Assembly: GCA_009599575.1 (NCBI GenBank)
Contig: VWND01000076.1
Coordinates: forward strand, 1,364,001-1,428,000
DNA: 64,000 nucleotides
Source of the DNA: Blumeriella jaapii
Taxonomy: Eukaryota; Ascomycota; Leotiomycetes; Helotiales; Drepanopezizaceae
Direction of reading: 5' to 3'
Part shown: piece by piece, positions 47,059 through 58,331 of the stretch
How the letters are laid out: every line of letters starts with the position of its first letter
Numbering within the stretch: the first letter of the stretch is position 1
Notes under the pieces: generated by a model
What the model was told of the DNA's origin: nothing
Database searches by the model: none
The model's input: the letters and a program-made list of their open reading frames with translations, nothing else
Position numbers and translations under genes: made by a program

Positions 47059-47847
47059 ATGTCCCACAACCCCAGATCTAAGCCAGTCATCGCCGTCGTC
47101 GGCGCCGGTCCAGGGATTGGCGAAGCCGTCGCCCGAAAGTTCGTTTCCGAAGGCTTTACTTGCGCTCTCCTCGCCCGCACTGAAGAAAAGCTCCAAGCCA
47201 TAGTGTCCGGCATGGCCTCAGACTTCGGCCCGCACACAGCTCGCTACTACATCGCCGACCTGCGACACGAGCCAGCCATCATCGCGGCCTTTGCCGCCAT
47301 CAGATCCGAGCTGGGCCCGGTCGAGGTGCTCGTGTACAACGCGGGCGCGCGGCGCGTGAACGGGCGCACCATCCTGGAGACCAGCAGCGAGGAGTTCGAG
47401 AGCTTCACGAAGATCAATCTGTTCGGTGCGTTCTGGGCGACGAAGTGCGTGTTGGCCGACATGCTGGCCGCGCAGAAGGGCACCGTCATCTTCACGGGCG
47501 CGACGGGCTCGCTGCGCGGGAGCGCCGGCCTGTCTTCCTTCAGCCCGGGGAAGTTTGGCTTGAGGAGCCTGGCGCAGATCGTGACGCGGGAGTATCAGGC
47601 ACAGGGGATCCACGCGGCGCATCTGGTGATTGACGGGCCGGTGGATGGGAAGCTCATCGGGGGCGTGACTAGGAGGCGGTGGGAGAGAGAGGGCGCGGTC
47701 GACAAGCTCAGGGAAGTCGACAGGTGGGTTATGCAACCGGCGGATCTGGCGTGGGTTTATTGGTTCCTGTATTCGCAGCCGAGGAGTGCGTGGACGCAGG
47801 AGTTGGATGTTAGGGCGCAGAAGGAGAGTATGTTTAGCAAGCTGTGA
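47059..47847 (+). CDS. Short-chain dehydrogenase/reductase with a substituted catalytic Tyr
   Basis: A single-exon SDR of 262 residues starting MSHNPRSKPVIAVVGAGPGI. The nucleotide motif GAGPGIG and VEVLVYNAGARRVNG are normal for the family. The catalytic segment reads GLSSFSPGKFGLRSLAQ: the Lys is kept but the Tyr of YxxxK appears as Phe. This spacing is typical of a subgroup of fungal and bacterial SDRs, so the protein may have altered or no oxidoreductase activity. The rest (HAAHLVIDGPVDGKLIGG) matches classical SDRs. No targeting signal is evident. Confidence 0.85.
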   Translation: MSHNPRSKPVIAVVGAGPGIGEAVARKFVSEGFTCALLARTEEKLQAIVSGMASDFGPHTARYYIADLRHEPAIIAAFAAIRSELGPVEVLVYNAGARRVNGRTILETSSEEFESFTKINLFGAFWATKCVLADMLAAQKGTVIFTGATGSLRGSAGLSSFSPGKFGLRSLAQIVTREYQAQGIHAAHLVIDGPVDGKLIGGVTRRRWEREGAVDKLREVDRWVMQPADLAWVYWFLYSQPRSAWTQELDVRAQKESMFSKL

Positions 47848-48185
47848 CAGACGAGGCAGTGATTATGTATCTCTAGCAATCGAAAGTTGTTTGTACTAAC
47901 GTTCTATTAAACAAGATGGAAGTTACCACTTGATCAAGCCGCCCATTTTACCGGCTTTGATCGCAGAGGGGCCTGGATAAAGAGCAAAAGGGGGATTTAG
48001 CGAGAACGTGATCGAATGATATTGTACGGGCAGATCGATGGTTGTGAAGAGATCGAGGCAAAGCGGAACACTTAATCATAGACTGAATTAACCTCCAACG
48101 GGACCATGAGTCCCGACAAGATCGTAATTCATTAGAGGGACAATCTTTACAACAACTCACCTATCTACAATCCCATCCCGGCACT
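47848..48185. terminator. Convergent 3' region, SDR / kappa GST
   Basis: 338 nt between two converging stop codons. No gene or clear structural element was noticed. Confidence 0.4.
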
Positions 48186-49256
48186 CTACAACCTACTCTC
48201 CTTCGGCCCCAAAACCTCCACCCCCTTGAACGGCACGCCCAAATGATAGAAGACCTGGTCCCACCGGTCATTCCCAAACCACATCTTCTTCCGCCCCTCG
48301 CTATCAAGCGCCACAATCCACGGCGCGCCAAACGCCTCGCTCTGCCTCGTCCTCTCCATCACGAGCCGCTTGTTCTCGGGACTCACGGCCCCTTGCATGA
48401 TGCTTTTTATCTCCCCTTCGGAAAAGATGCCCGAGAGAGCCTGGACGACGCCCTCGGGCTGGGAGATGTTGATGCCCTTGGACCAGTAGCCCGCGGCCAG
48501 CGCCACGAAGGCGGCCTCGAACTCGGAGGCTGGGTGCTGGGATTTGATGTACGTTGCTACGCGGACAGGCTTGGGCCCTCCTCGTCAGCGGGACGGAACT
48601 TGCTGTCTGGTTCCCTCTCGGATATCTCACTTCCAAACCACCCCATTGCGTTGCGTTGCGTTGCGGTGATTCGTACCTCTCCACGGGCCACCTTAACCAG
48701 CGAACATCGACGATGCTACCCCCCCCCCTCCCCGCGGCACAACAAAAACGACGACAGCAACGAACCGTGAAAAGGCCACTCACAAAAAGACTCATCACAG
48801 GAAACTCCTTCGGAGGCACGACCTCCAGTCCCAGCAACTCCCCCGTCATCTCGCTATCCTGCTTCGCAAACGCCTCTCGGTACTTCGGCGTCGGCTGCCA
48901 TCTGCGCCCCGCGCGCGACCGTCAGCACCAAGCTTCCCTTTCCCTTCCACGGCTTTCTCGCGCCTGGTCTCGCCATGCGTGGATGGAGAGGGGGGTTGTT
49001 GGGGCGAGGACACATACGGGTTCCCGGCCGCCTCGCGCGCCCCGCCCAGAAAGAAAGGGATGATGTCGACGGCGACGCCGTGGGCGAGGAGCCCAGGGCG
49101 GTGCTTGAGCAGCGCCACGGTGCCGAACCAGGAGTAGGGCGATACTGGGTCGTCGTTAGTCGTCGGTGTTCACCCAAATTGGGGGGGGGGGGGGGTTGCG
49201 AGATTACCGCAGTCGACGTAGATCTTGAGATTGGCGCCTTGCGGTGAGGGCGCCAT
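48186..49256 (-). CDS. Kappa-class glutathione S-transferase / DsbA-family protein
   Basis: Exons (minus): 49256-49208, 49144-49018, 48901-48784 and 48569-48186; phases agree and give 225 residues. The thioredoxin-fold start reads LKIYVDCVSPYSWFGTVALL, with Ser in the position that activates glutathione (SPYSW). Then DIIPFFLGGAREAAGNP, WQPTPKYREAFAKQDSEM, FPVMSLFPVRVATYIK, the cis-Pro region FGAPWIVALD and WFGNDRWDQVFYHLG complete the 2-hydroxychromene-2-carboxylate isomerase/GST-kappa pattern. The terminal SRL (PKESRL) resembles a weak type 1 peroxisomal signal, which would fit kappa GSTs, known in mitochondria and peroxisomes. The physiological substrate is unknown. A poly-C/G tract lies inside intron 1. 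Confidence 0.88.
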
Positions 49257-50449
49257 GATTGCGGTTGGCGTCTGCGATGTGAATATCAAGACGGTCTTCT
49301 TGCGGGTGCTGGGTCGCGGGCTGGAAGCTGGATCGGAAAGGGGGGGTGGACGTGGGAGGCAAGGCACGTGCTCTGTCTGCGTAGGAATGAATTAGCCGAG
49401 CTTGCTATGTAAATGTGCTGCCTGCCCTCTGTCCTGAGCTGTGTCGTCGAACATCTACTTCTCAGCATGCATGCACGTAGTAATCATCTACCATTTTTCC
49501 TTAGTCACTTTGCCCTACGTGCTACAGCACTAACGAGCATCGCTTCGTGGAAGATCGTAGTATGTACATAAGATGATGCACTGTACTGTACTGTGCTGTA
49601 CTGTACTGTAAGAACAACACGTGAACGTGAAATCAACGAGCGCGAGATCCACCAGCCTTCGGCTTTTTTTGGGCCAGTGGTTTGTTACTGTAGGTAGTCA
49701 GTTCGGAGATGGTCGGTTCGGGAATCGCACAATGCCGCCTCATTGCCTATCGGGAATAGAGAAACAAGCAAGTACAGTACAGCCTGCTCGGCCCCTACTC
49801 CCGACTGAGAACGTCGGGCTTGGTGTTGGGGCACAGAGGAGGTTCGGTGCGGTGGTAGGAGAGCGCTCACTCGAGCTTCGGACTTGCGAAATCCCTCTCT
49901 AAAATAAAAAAACGCCCCCGCGATAAAGTATCAGACCATGATTGTGACAGCGTCTGCGTAGAATAATATACCTACCTTATGGAGTAGACATGTACATACA
50001 GCCGACGTAAAGACGTGGTACAGCTTGCCTGGCATCTACGAACCGCTGGGCCTGCCTATCTCGGTGGCAGTGGCCCTGAGAATTCTTCAGCCTCGCCGCT
50101 GCCCGTCCCAAATGCGTGCGTGTACTGTAGCATGGCCAGTCGTCCTACTCGAGCCTTTGGTAGCCTTTGCGCTGTTACTATCCAGATCTACCTCCACCTG
50201 GACCTTCTTCAAATCTCACTTTGACCGTTGAATCTAGCAGAAAAGGTTCGCGCTCTTAGGTGTTGGTCTCTTGATGTTGGTTAGATTGGGCTGAGTATTT
50301 TGGTCTCGATTTGATTACTTGATTGGGAATCCGAAAGGAAAGCTTGAGGTGTGGAACGGTAGATGTAAAAGTGGAACGTGGAGTGGGGGCCTAACAGCGG
50401 GGAATCCCGCAAAGTGTTGACCACGCAGATAGATAGATAGATACCTAGG

Positions 50450-50525
<76 letters not shown>

Positions 50526-52182
50526 CTGATAGCAGGCTTGTGTTCTACACTATCGGAAATTGTAATGTGAAATTCCGCCTGCGCAATTCAAAGAGATACA
50601 AACTTCTGATGGAATCAGAAATGATGCAGTACCTAGCTATCGAAAATCCTCGATAGATCTTTGGAGATTTAAACAGGGTGATGCCATCACGCCCAGCACA
50701 TGTACAGGCCGGGATGGGCAAACTCAATCTCCAGTCAAGCATCGCCTTGGCAAACCTTCACTATGCTTTGTTCCACCTTACTTACGTGCACCGAAGACGG
50801 AGACCATTGGATACACATCTCTCTCCCTTTGACGTCGTGCTCTGGATATATCGGCGCGATGTTTCGATACCTCGTCCAGCGGCTACGTACCGCGCTAGCC
50901 TTCTGCTATCAGCAAGAACACATTGCAGCGTCCCGACTCGAACACGGCGCCGGTGCCGGGGGCTTCGGTCCCGTTGCAGCTAGGGCTGCGGATGGCTGCA
51001 TGGAAGCTTCGTTATCAAGGCCGGGCGCGCAGAATATTGCGTCGACCGGTTTTTGGGAGGTTGATGCAGCTGTGCGTTACTTGCGCCACATCAGCGCGTC
51101 TTGCAGGTAGCCGCGGATTTCAACCAGAGCCTCAGATGGGTAGGTACGCTCCGTATTCTTCGCCTTACATCCTTTGGTTCGGAGATGTCAAAGGAATAAA
51201 GAAAAGATGTTTGAGTCCCTGCAGAGAGTGCGAGAGCGGCATCGTCCGGACATCGGCAGGGTGGCCTCGGGCAAGACTGCGCGTTTTTCTCAGAGGCGTG
51301 CGCATATGCCTGTCTCAATTGGGCCCCAGCGCTTAACCCACCAAGTCGGCGTTCACGTTCGACGTCTTGAAGTCGTCCGCTTCCTCTGAAGACTCGGCGC
51401 CGAGAACCAGCAGGTGGTGCACCAGATCTGGGGGCGAGTGGGCTCTGGAGCTTCTATGCTGGTGGCCGGCGGCGGGTAGCTGCGTGGAACTGGTATCCGC
51501 ACCTTCGCGAACGGAGAGATTGTTTGTTTTGCTCGCCTCTCGCCTCTCGCCTCGCTTCTGTTGTTTTGAACTTCGGATCTCATCGACCCGGAGCCGACGA
51601 CTTCCACGGATCAGTGGTGACCTGGAGTCGTGCGGCCCCGGCTGGCCACCCGAATTGACGTCGTTTCGAGCCATTCCGCAGCTTAAATCCTGTGCTGTAC
51701 TGTAGGATGCAAAAGCATGACAGCTTCGGCCTGCTATTGGCGAGTGGGTGCGGGGTCGTGGATGCGATCTCCCGAGAGGGCGAACTTGTCGATCTCTGCT
51801 CGGCATCGATTGACCTGGGAATTGGGGAATTGGGAATGGGGAATGGGAAATGGGGAATGGGGAATTGGGATTTGACGCCGCAGATCTGCTTTGACTTCGA
51901 CACGGGAAGTTATTGAGACTCAAGCTGTCAACTCTGACGAACACCAACACCAACACCAACACCCACCCCATCGATTGACAAACCACACAAACCACACAAA
52001 CCACACAACCCACACCACCCACACAACCAACCTGCCATCATGGCCGCTCTCCAACCCACCACGTCCCGCAGCGACGACGAGAAGCTCTCGCATGCCTCTC
52101 GCCACGACGACGGCGGCGGCGGCGGCGTTAGCGACGACACCAACGCGAGCACCCAGCCCAGAGCCCGAAGCAGCTCAACACC
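49257..52182. other. Long intergenic region with a (GATA)n microsatellite and TACTG repeats
   Basis: 2.9 kb without a convincing gene. It holds CTGTACTGTACTGTGCTGTA at 49581-49600 and its continuation to 49611, a (GATA)n tract of about 100 nt at 50427-50525, a GGGAATGGGGAATG repeat at about 51820-51870, and an AACCACACAAACC repeat leading into the MFS gene at about 51935-52030. Confidence 0.5.
50427..50525. repeat. (GATA)n tetranucleotide microsatellite
   Basis: About 24 units of ATAG/GATA, interrupted once by ACCTAG near 50442-50448. Confidence 0.9.
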
Positions 52183-54079
52183 ATGAACGACCTGCCTCCC
52201 GATCCCGATGCGCACTTGAGCAGCGAGGCAAAGGCGGCCGTGGTAAGCTTTTTCCCCCAAGACAAGACACAAGAAGACACAAGACACAAGACACAAGACA
52301 CCACACACAAGACACAAGGGCGGCGCGGCGGGCGCGGCAGGGCTTGCTGATGATTGAGCGTGCGATGTTTAGGATCGCAAGCTGCTTTGGAAACTGGATC
52401 TGACCTTGATTCCGTGGGTGCGTATCCATTTTCTTTTCGTTCGGCCTTTGCCTTCTGTCGTGTGTTCTTGCTCCTCTGTTCCGCAAGAGGAGAGCGATTC
52501 CGAGACACCAACACACATGTAAATACATGCACATACACATTTCCCCTCAGTACGGCGCGATGCTGCCCAGTCGACTGGCACCGTTGTTCACGGTCGACTA
52601 CGAACTACTGTACATTTGCGACGACGGGAATGGTCTCTTTCTCTTGGGCAATCATTCTCATCGTGTGGCCCCTAGTTGTGCATCCTCTATCTCCTCGCCT
52701 TTCTCGACCGCACGAACATCGGAAATGCCAAAATCGATGGGCTGCAGGCGAGTCTGGGTCCGCCGGGTCATCCCATGAGCACAGGAAGATACAATGCCTC
52801 GCTGTCCATCTTCTTCGTCTCCTACTCCGTCTTTGAGTAAGTTCCTCCGGAGATGTGACTCGTTGTGGCCCAAGATCGCTCACCAACCCCTCTCTCTTGC
52901 AGGCCCTTGACCAACATCCTCCTCAAGCGTCTCCGACCCTCCATCTTCATCCCGATCATCATGCTCGTATGGGGTCTCTGTATGACGTTGATGGGATTCG
53001 TCGAGAACTGGTCCGGCCTCATGGCCGCGCGCTGGTTCCTCGGTCTCGCAGAAGCCGGCCTCTTCCCTGGCATCAACTACTACCTGTCGTGCTGGTACAA
53101 GCGGGAAGAGTTTGGGATTCGCGCGGCCATCTTCTTCTCCGCCGCGGCGGTGTCGGGCTCGTTCGGAGGTCTCCTCGCCGCGGCCATCGTCAAGATGGAT
53201 GGGCTCGGGGGCCGCCCGGGCTGGGCGTGGATCTTCATCCTCGAGGGCATCGTGACCGTCGTGTTCGGCTTCGCCTCGTTCTGGTGCGTTCACGACTTCC
53301 CCGACGAAGCCAGATTCCTCTCGGCGCAAGACCGCAGCCGCGTGGTCCGGCGGCTCAAGGCCGACAAGCAGAGCTCGGCCGAGCACGAAGCGTTCAAGAT
53401 GCAGTACGTGTGGATGGCACTCACGGACTACAAGATGTGGTTGGGCATGGTCGTCTACATGGGATGTGACATGCCGCTCTACGCCTTCTCGCTCTTCCTG
53501 CCCACGATCATCCGGCACATGGGCTACGGCAAGACGACGGCGCAGCTTCTCAGCGTGCCTCCCTACGCCGTCGCGGCGTGTGTCACGGTGCTCGTCGGCT
53601 TCGTGGCCGATCGCACGCGCCAACGCGGTCTCTGCAACATGGCGGTGGCCTTCATCGGGATTGCCGGCTTCGCCATGCTGCTGGGATCCGACGAGCCACG
53701 CATCCAGTACGCCGGAACCTTCCTCGGCGCCATGGGCATCTACCCGTGCATCGCCAACACCATCTCCTGGGTCGCCAACAACATCGAGGGCGTCTACAAG
53801 CGCGGCGTCGTCCTCGGCTTCGTCATCGGCTGGGGCAACCTGAACGGCATCGTGTCGTCCAACATCTACCAGAAGTCGCCCTACGTCTCGGGCCACGCGA
53901 CGGTGCTGGCCTACATGGTCGTGTGCCTGCTGGGCGGCAGCGCGCTGCTGCGCTTCCTGCTGGCGCGGGAGAACCGGCTGCGGAGCGCTGGGCGCCGAGA
54001 TCACTGGGTGCAGGGCATGAGCGAGCGAGAGGCCGAGCAGTTGGGCGACATGAGGCCGGACTTTACCTACACGTTGTGA
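52183..54079 (+). CDS. MFS anion:cation symporter (Dal5/allantoate permease type)
   Basis: Exons 52183-52242, 52373-52417, 52676-52836 and 52903-54079 give 480 residues and about 12 TM segments. The start of the first helix reads DRKLLWKLDLTLIPWLCILY then LLAFLDRTNIGNAKIDGL, the diagnostic MFS signature of the anion:cation symporter branch (Dal5, Tna1, Vht1 relatives). Further motifs: LMAARWFLGLAEAGLFPGIN, YLSCWYKREEFGIRAAIFFS and ISWVANNIEGVYKRGVVLGF. The substrate is probably an organic anion or vitamin-like acid. The ATG at 52183 is used because it is open; an upstream ATG at 52040 (MAALQPTTSRSDDEKLSHAS) would join the same protein only if one base were missing near 52160, as happens in other genes here. 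It is followed in the same direction by the FAD monooxygenase. Confidence 0.9.
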
Positions 54080-54292
54080 TGCTCGAATCTCGGCCGGGAC
54101 GGGAGGGAGGGAGGGAGGGAGGGAGGGAGCTCGAGCGTGGGAAGACTCGTGTTGACTCTCGGCCGCAGCGCCGTGTTGATGATTGACTTCCATCTGGTCG
54201 GGCCCCCATCCGCGGACCAGGCACGCTGATCCCAGAGATGTCGTGGCATGTCCGGAGAGGAGAGTTCGTCCCCGTGCGGTGGAAACCTTGAC

Positions 54293-54331
<39 letters not shown>

Positions 54332-54639
54332 TTTTTGTTTTTTCTTTTTTTTGTTTTTCTCGTTATACTTTGTCACGGGTGGAGAGCTATCGGTGCGCAA
54401 ACCACAGGCCTCCTATGGGCCTACGGATGTGCGGGTGTCGACCCAAAAGCCAAACAAGAACATTTACAAGATGTCGACGGTCATCTTGGCCGCCCGAGTG
54501 CAAATCGCATGGCTGACCACGCCCTGAATTCTCACCGCGTCCTCGTCAGCTGACGGGCTTCGATTGATGGTATAAGTATGTGAGTCTGACCCTCCTCCCG
54601 AGCCCCCGCGGCTTCTCCTGTACACACTTTCGCTCCACC
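54080..54639. other. MFS/FAD-monooxygenase intergenic region with poly-T
   Basis: 560 nt between co-oriented genes. Contains GGGAGGGAGGGAGGGAGGGA at about 54103-54127 and a T tract of about 32 nt at 54298-54330. Confidence 0.6.
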
Positions 54640-57247
54640 ATGGTCCATCGAGTCTGCATTATCGGTACTGGCCCTCCATCTCTCCCTCCCTCTCCCTCTC
54701 CCTCCCTCTCCCTCTCCCTCTCTCTCTCCCTCTCCCTCTTTCCCCCCCTCCCCAGCCCCTGGAACTCTGCCACTCTAACCATCATTCGCAACAGGAGGAG
54801 GCCCCTCCGGCCTCGTGGCGGCCAAGACCCTCACCCACGATGCGCCAGCAGGCGCCTTTCACGTAACGCTCTTCGAGGCCTCGCACCGCATCGGGGGCCT
54901 CTGGCCTGTGTCGACGGTCGACGACGGCCTGGTGAACCCCGACATGTGCACCAACCAGTCTCGGCACACGGTCGCCTTCAGCGACCTCGCCTGGGAGCCG
55001 ACGGCGCCGCTGTTCCCCAAGGCCTGGATGGTGGGCCGGTATCTGGAGCGCTACCTGGCCCTGTACGGGACCAGCTGGGACTTCCGGCTCCGGACGAAGG
55101 TCGTGAGGAGCGAGATTCTTGCCGGCGGCCGGTGGAAGGTCGCCGTGAGCAGGGAGGGGAAGGAGGAAGAGTTCGACTTCGACTACCTCGTCGTTGCGAG
55201 TGGCTTCTCCGGGAGGGAGAAGATGCCGACCGGGCTGGAGGGGGCGGGCGTGCCCGTCGTGCACAGCTCCAGGCTTCGGGACGTGAAGTCTCTCTTGGGA
55301 GCTGGGCATGGCGCCAAGCGAGGGAAGGGCAAGAAAATTGTGGTCGCCGGAGGGCAGATGAGCGGCGTCGAGACGGCGGCGAGCATTGCGATGAAGATCT
55401 CGAGCGCGGCCACCACGCCCGGAGGAGAGGGGATTGAGGATGCGGGAGACTATGTCGTGGAGAATCTGGTGCAGAAGCCCATGTGGGTATTGCCGTTCTT
55501 TCTCCCGCAGAATCCGATGGTCGAGGTCGACGGAGCACAGGTATGCAAAGCCCCTGTTGTCCTTCTCCAGATTGCAATCTATGAAGCCGTTGTTAATGAT
55601 GCGCCAGGCCAAAAACACCGGGCCTACGTTCCTGCCACTGGATCTGGTCATGTACAACATCGGATGGCGACCAGAGGGGAAGCTGGTGAACACGTCTGGC
55701 CACATCACCCCCGAAGCCGCCGCCGTCACGAACGGGTTCATGGAGATGCACATTGGGACCGATCAGAGCGAGTTCGGGCCTGAGCTGAGCGTTGTAGGAG
55801 ACGCCCGCTTGGATATTCCGATGCTGTCGTGCAGTGATCAGTATGTCGAGTTTGTGCGCAGCAAGAAGATCAAGGCCACCCGCGGGCGCATCACCAAAGC
55901 TTCAGGCGACACCATTACCTTCACTGACCCATCTGGAAATCTGGAATCCATGACTGACGTCGCAGCCATCGTCTGCGCAACAGGCTTTGAATTTGCTCCC
56001 TCGCTGGAATTCCTGCCTGCAGATGTACTCCAGACCTTGGAATTCGACCGGGTAGACGACAGCTTCCCTCTCGCCCTGAACGTCAATACGACGGTGAGCA
56101 GGAAACTGCCCTCGCTCGGTTTCGTCGGCATGATCCGCAGTCCGTACTGGGGAGAGATGGAGATGCAAGCACGCTACCTGACCAAGCTGTGGGCTGGAGA
56201 CGCGAGGGCGAAGCAGGCTTTGGAGGAAGATACGACGATGGAATCGATGATGAAGCTCCGAGGCAATCCTCGGAGAGCGCAGTTCCCGATGGGGGATTAC
56301 CCCTATCTGATGGAGTCGTTTGCCGAGATCTTGGGTAAACAACCCCAATCTTGCATCTCGAGCACGACAACCGGCTGACACAACACTAGGTATCACGCTC
56401 ACCGAGACCCCCGAGTTTCCCGGACGGAGCGGCATCCTCACGCCCTACCGCTACACCTACGCCACCAAATCGGCCATTCAAGAGCAAGAAGTCGCCAAAG
56501 CCCTATCAGACTACCGGTCGACGTTCGCGGCCTCTACCAGAAGCCCGCTTCCTCGCCCGCGCCGTCTTCCGCGGCCTCCAAGGCACCTGGACCCTGAGCC
56601 GCACCATCACATCGCGGATCTCCACCTTTCCCTCCGGCACCCTCGTCGGCACCGCCTCTCTCCTCCCCCGCACGCCGACCGACCAGCCCTCTCCGCCGTC
56701 CACCACGCCCGGACAGGAGGGCATCAAGGAGGCCGAGGCCAAGGCCGACTGGGAGTACCTCTACGTCGAAGACGGCGAGTTTCGCGCGGACGGCGGCGGC
56801 GGCCCCATGCGAGCGAAGAGGAGCTACGTGTACCGCTACTTCGAGGCCCAGGATCGCATCGACTTGTGGTTCGCGAAGCAGGACTACCTGTCGGCGGACT
56901 ACTTCTTCCACCGTCTCAAGTTCATCGTGCCCGAGGCCACGACGGGCGGGCCGTGGAAGGCGGTCGCGAGTCACCTGTGTAAGTGGCCCTGTCCTCTCCT
57001 CTCCTCTCTTCTCCTCTCCTCTCCTCTTCTCTTCTCTTCCAGAGTAAGAAAGGCAGAGGCTTGAACTTGGGATCGTTAAGGTTCTGTCTGAGAACTAACG
57101 TGTGTGACAGGCATTGATGACATGTACGACGTGCAGTACGAGTTCAGCTTCAGCGGCGCCTTGCTGCAGTCCTGGAGCGCGGAGTACACGGTTAAGGGCC
57201 CGCACAAGGATTACACGATCCGGAATGTGTATGCCCGTCCTACTTGA
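54640..57247 (+). CDS. FAD-dependent monooxygenase fused to a DUF6314-like domain; probable frameshift
   Basis: Exons 54640-54664, 54795-55540, 55608-56334, 56390-56978 and 57111-57247, about 740 residues. The N-terminus is a flavin-containing monooxygenase-like fold: MVHRVCIIGGGPSGLVAAKT (FAD), LFEASHRIGGLWP, KKIVVAGGQMSGVETAASIA (NADPH) and AAIVCATGFEFAPSLEFLPA. After residue ~590 comes a separate module: ARAVFRGLQGTWTLSRTITS, WEYLYVEDGEFRADGGG, YVYRYFEAQDRIDLWFAKQD and YDVQYEFSFSGALLQSWSAE, which resembles DUF6314, a small beta-barrel-like domain. At about 56535-56543 the frame must gain one base or lose two to connect STFAAS to ARFLARAVF; no intron fits. Substrate unknown. The permease upstream on the same strand may be its partner. 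Confidence 0.82.
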
Positions 57248-58082
57248 CCACTTCACCCCTTCATCCGAAATGGGAGAAAACGAATTCGTTCCAGTGCGGA
57301 AGGCAGACAGAGATGGCTGGTTGGGCCTGGTGTAACGCGGTGCGGTTTTCCACCGCGGGGTCTAGAGGGGGAGGGGAGGCGGATCGAGGTCTTTCCAATC
57401 GGCATTTTCCCGACCATGGCTTGTTTGTAAGCTTGGTGCGGGGGGGGTTTTTTTTTTTTTTTTTTTTCCTTTCTTTCTTTTTCCCTCTTTCGCTTCTCGC
57501 CGTCTCTCGTTCTCCCGCTCTGGGATGCTTGGGATGATTTCACGTTTTTCTTCATAGCTCTTCTAATGGAGGGATCGAGTTCTAGAGCCAGCCAGCCAGC
57601 AGCAGCCAGCCAGCCACGTGACCACCTCGTGCCCTAACTGGTTTTCTATCCACACAGTACTGTACTGTACCTGCCTGGATCGATACACGGAGGGGGAGGT
57701 ACTACTGTACTACTGTACTACTGTACATAGATCATAGAATCCGGTTCACAGAACACAGATCTTGTGGCTTGGGCTTGACTTCATTCAGCGGGGGTGGGGA
57801 GGGGGAGGGGCGATGTTGGTTTGTTGACATCGGCGTACTGTACTGTGTTTTCAACTCCTACAGTATTTATGTTGACGCGCCCCATGCCCAGCCGGGAAGG
57901 GAGGTATGTATGTATGTATGTATGTATGTATGTATGTATGTACTGCAAGTACTTGGGACGACGGTACTGTATGTACAGTACAGTAGGCCGTGCCGAGACT
58001 CCCCGGACTCGGGGGGGGGGCAATTCGTCGGTTCTCGTCCCTCCGTTGCGTCTTCTTCGAGATACTGTACGGTAGTACATAT

Positions 58083-58110
58083 GGGGGGGGGGGGGGGGGG
58101 GGGGGGGGGG
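58083..58110. repeat. Poly-G tract of 28 nt
   Basis: An uninterrupted G run with a C run of 9 shortly after (about 58126-58134); length is likely to be uncertain in any assembly. Confidence 0.9.
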
Positions 58111-58247
58111 CAAAAAGTCTCTGCACCCCCCCCCCTCCCTGGCAGCCAAGGGGAGAGAAACTCAACACAGCCAAGACAGACGTGCCGAAACGCGGTTCGA
58201 CATTGACAGCCAAGGAAGAAGACCCGCCCGTTTTTGCTACATTTACT

Positions 58248-58331
58248 GTAGTGCGTAGTGCGTAGTGCGTAGTGCGTAGTGCGTAGTGCGTAGTGCGTAG
58301 TGCGTAGTGCGTAGTGCGTAGTGCGTAGTGC
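58248..58331. repeat. Heptanucleotide minisatellite (GTAGTGC)n
   Basis: Twelve perfect head-to-tail copies of a 7-nt unit. A multiple-of-seven unit is unusual among the other di- to pentanucleotide repeats nearby. Confidence 0.9.

Noticed and set aside
51333..52022. 229-codon minus-strand frame upstream of the MFS gene
   Set aside because: Its sequence is made of simple repeats (ACC/CAC and GGGAAT type), typical of a spurious ORF.
52880..54400. 506-codon minus-strand frame opposite the MFS gene
   Set aside because: Antisense shadow of GC-rich MFS exon 4; starts in a poly-T derived Lys run and has no domain.
58248..58331. Regular repeats suggesting a CRISPR-like array
   Set aside because: A perfect 7-nt tandem repeat without spacers, in a fungal genome.
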